From an uncultured Lachnospiraceae bacterium (GTDB lineage: Bacteria; Bacillota; Clostridia; Lachnospirales; Lachnospiraceae), in contig CAKRNX010000019.1 in the NCBI GenBank assembly GCA_934371475.1, positions 1-22,562 of the forward strand: a stretch of 22,562 nucleotides of DNA. Reading direction: 5' to 3'. Below, piece after piece: positions 22,557 through 22,562 of the stretch. The notes under the pieces are model-generated. The model was not told the origin of the DNA, did not search any database, and saw only the letters and a program-made list of their open reading frames with translations. Position 1 is the first letter of the stretch. Each line of letters starts with the position of its first letter. The translations under genes were made by a program, and so were the position numbers.

Positions 22557-22562
22557 AAGAAT

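Noticed and set aside
1..22562. CRISPR array, prophage, insertion sequence, tRNA or rRNA genes
   Set aside because: No regularly spaced identical repeats, no transposase, integrase or phage structural frames, and no tRNA or rRNA sequence was recognised on either strand.

Overview
The window reads as chromosomal DNA of a gut-type Firmicute, most likely a Lachnospiraceae member (Blautia/Dorea/Ruminococcus-like). This rests on moderate GC content, strong AGGAGG-type ribosome binding sites, occasional TTG and GTG starts, and a recognisable clostridial gene order (rho, rpmE, yqhQ-like, prmC, prfA, glmM). The assignment is inference from gene content; no rRNA, tRNA, prophage, insertion sequence or CRISPR array was seen.

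Left part (1-2319) is gene-poor. It holds a small hydrophilic protein of unknown role, a terminator, a promoter driving a 28-residue membrane microprotein plus a membrane-anchored DUF4230 protein, a second terminator, a hairpin-rich repeat and a rhodanese-domain protein. From 2320 to 6722 all genes lie on the plus strand: a YfcE-type phosphodiesterase, a THUMP-domain RNA methyltransferase, a secreted papain-like protease (these three overlap by 4 bases), an XTP/dITP pyrophosphatase and a second YfcE-like phosphoesterase, closed by a two-way terminator. A CNNM/HlyC-type membrane protein runs on the minus strand (6843-8144) and is the only clear minus-strand gene.

The central block (8331-18052) covers core information processing and envelope work: a small TIGR04086-type membrane protein, Rho with a striking asparagine-rich insert, ribosomal protein L31 with its own promoter and structured leader, the YqhQ-like DUF1385 protein, PrmC and its substrate RF1, GlmM for peptidoglycan precursors, an ABC exporter and a DUF2156 acyltransferase-like protein. 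The right part (18265-22125) has two PLP aminotransferases, each preceded by the same 14-base palindromic sequence, a COG2426 membrane protein and a SAM methyltransferase. The last 437 bases carry no gene but a densely nested set of inverted repeats.

The genes are mostly housekeeping. The most interesting signals are the low-complexity, prion-like insert in Rho, the structured noncoding element at the right end that shares an architecture with an element near 1.5 kb, a degenerate repeat family sitting upstream of four genes, the shared palindrome before the two aminotransferase genes, and the 28-residue membrane microprotein. I found no clearly new multi-gene system.
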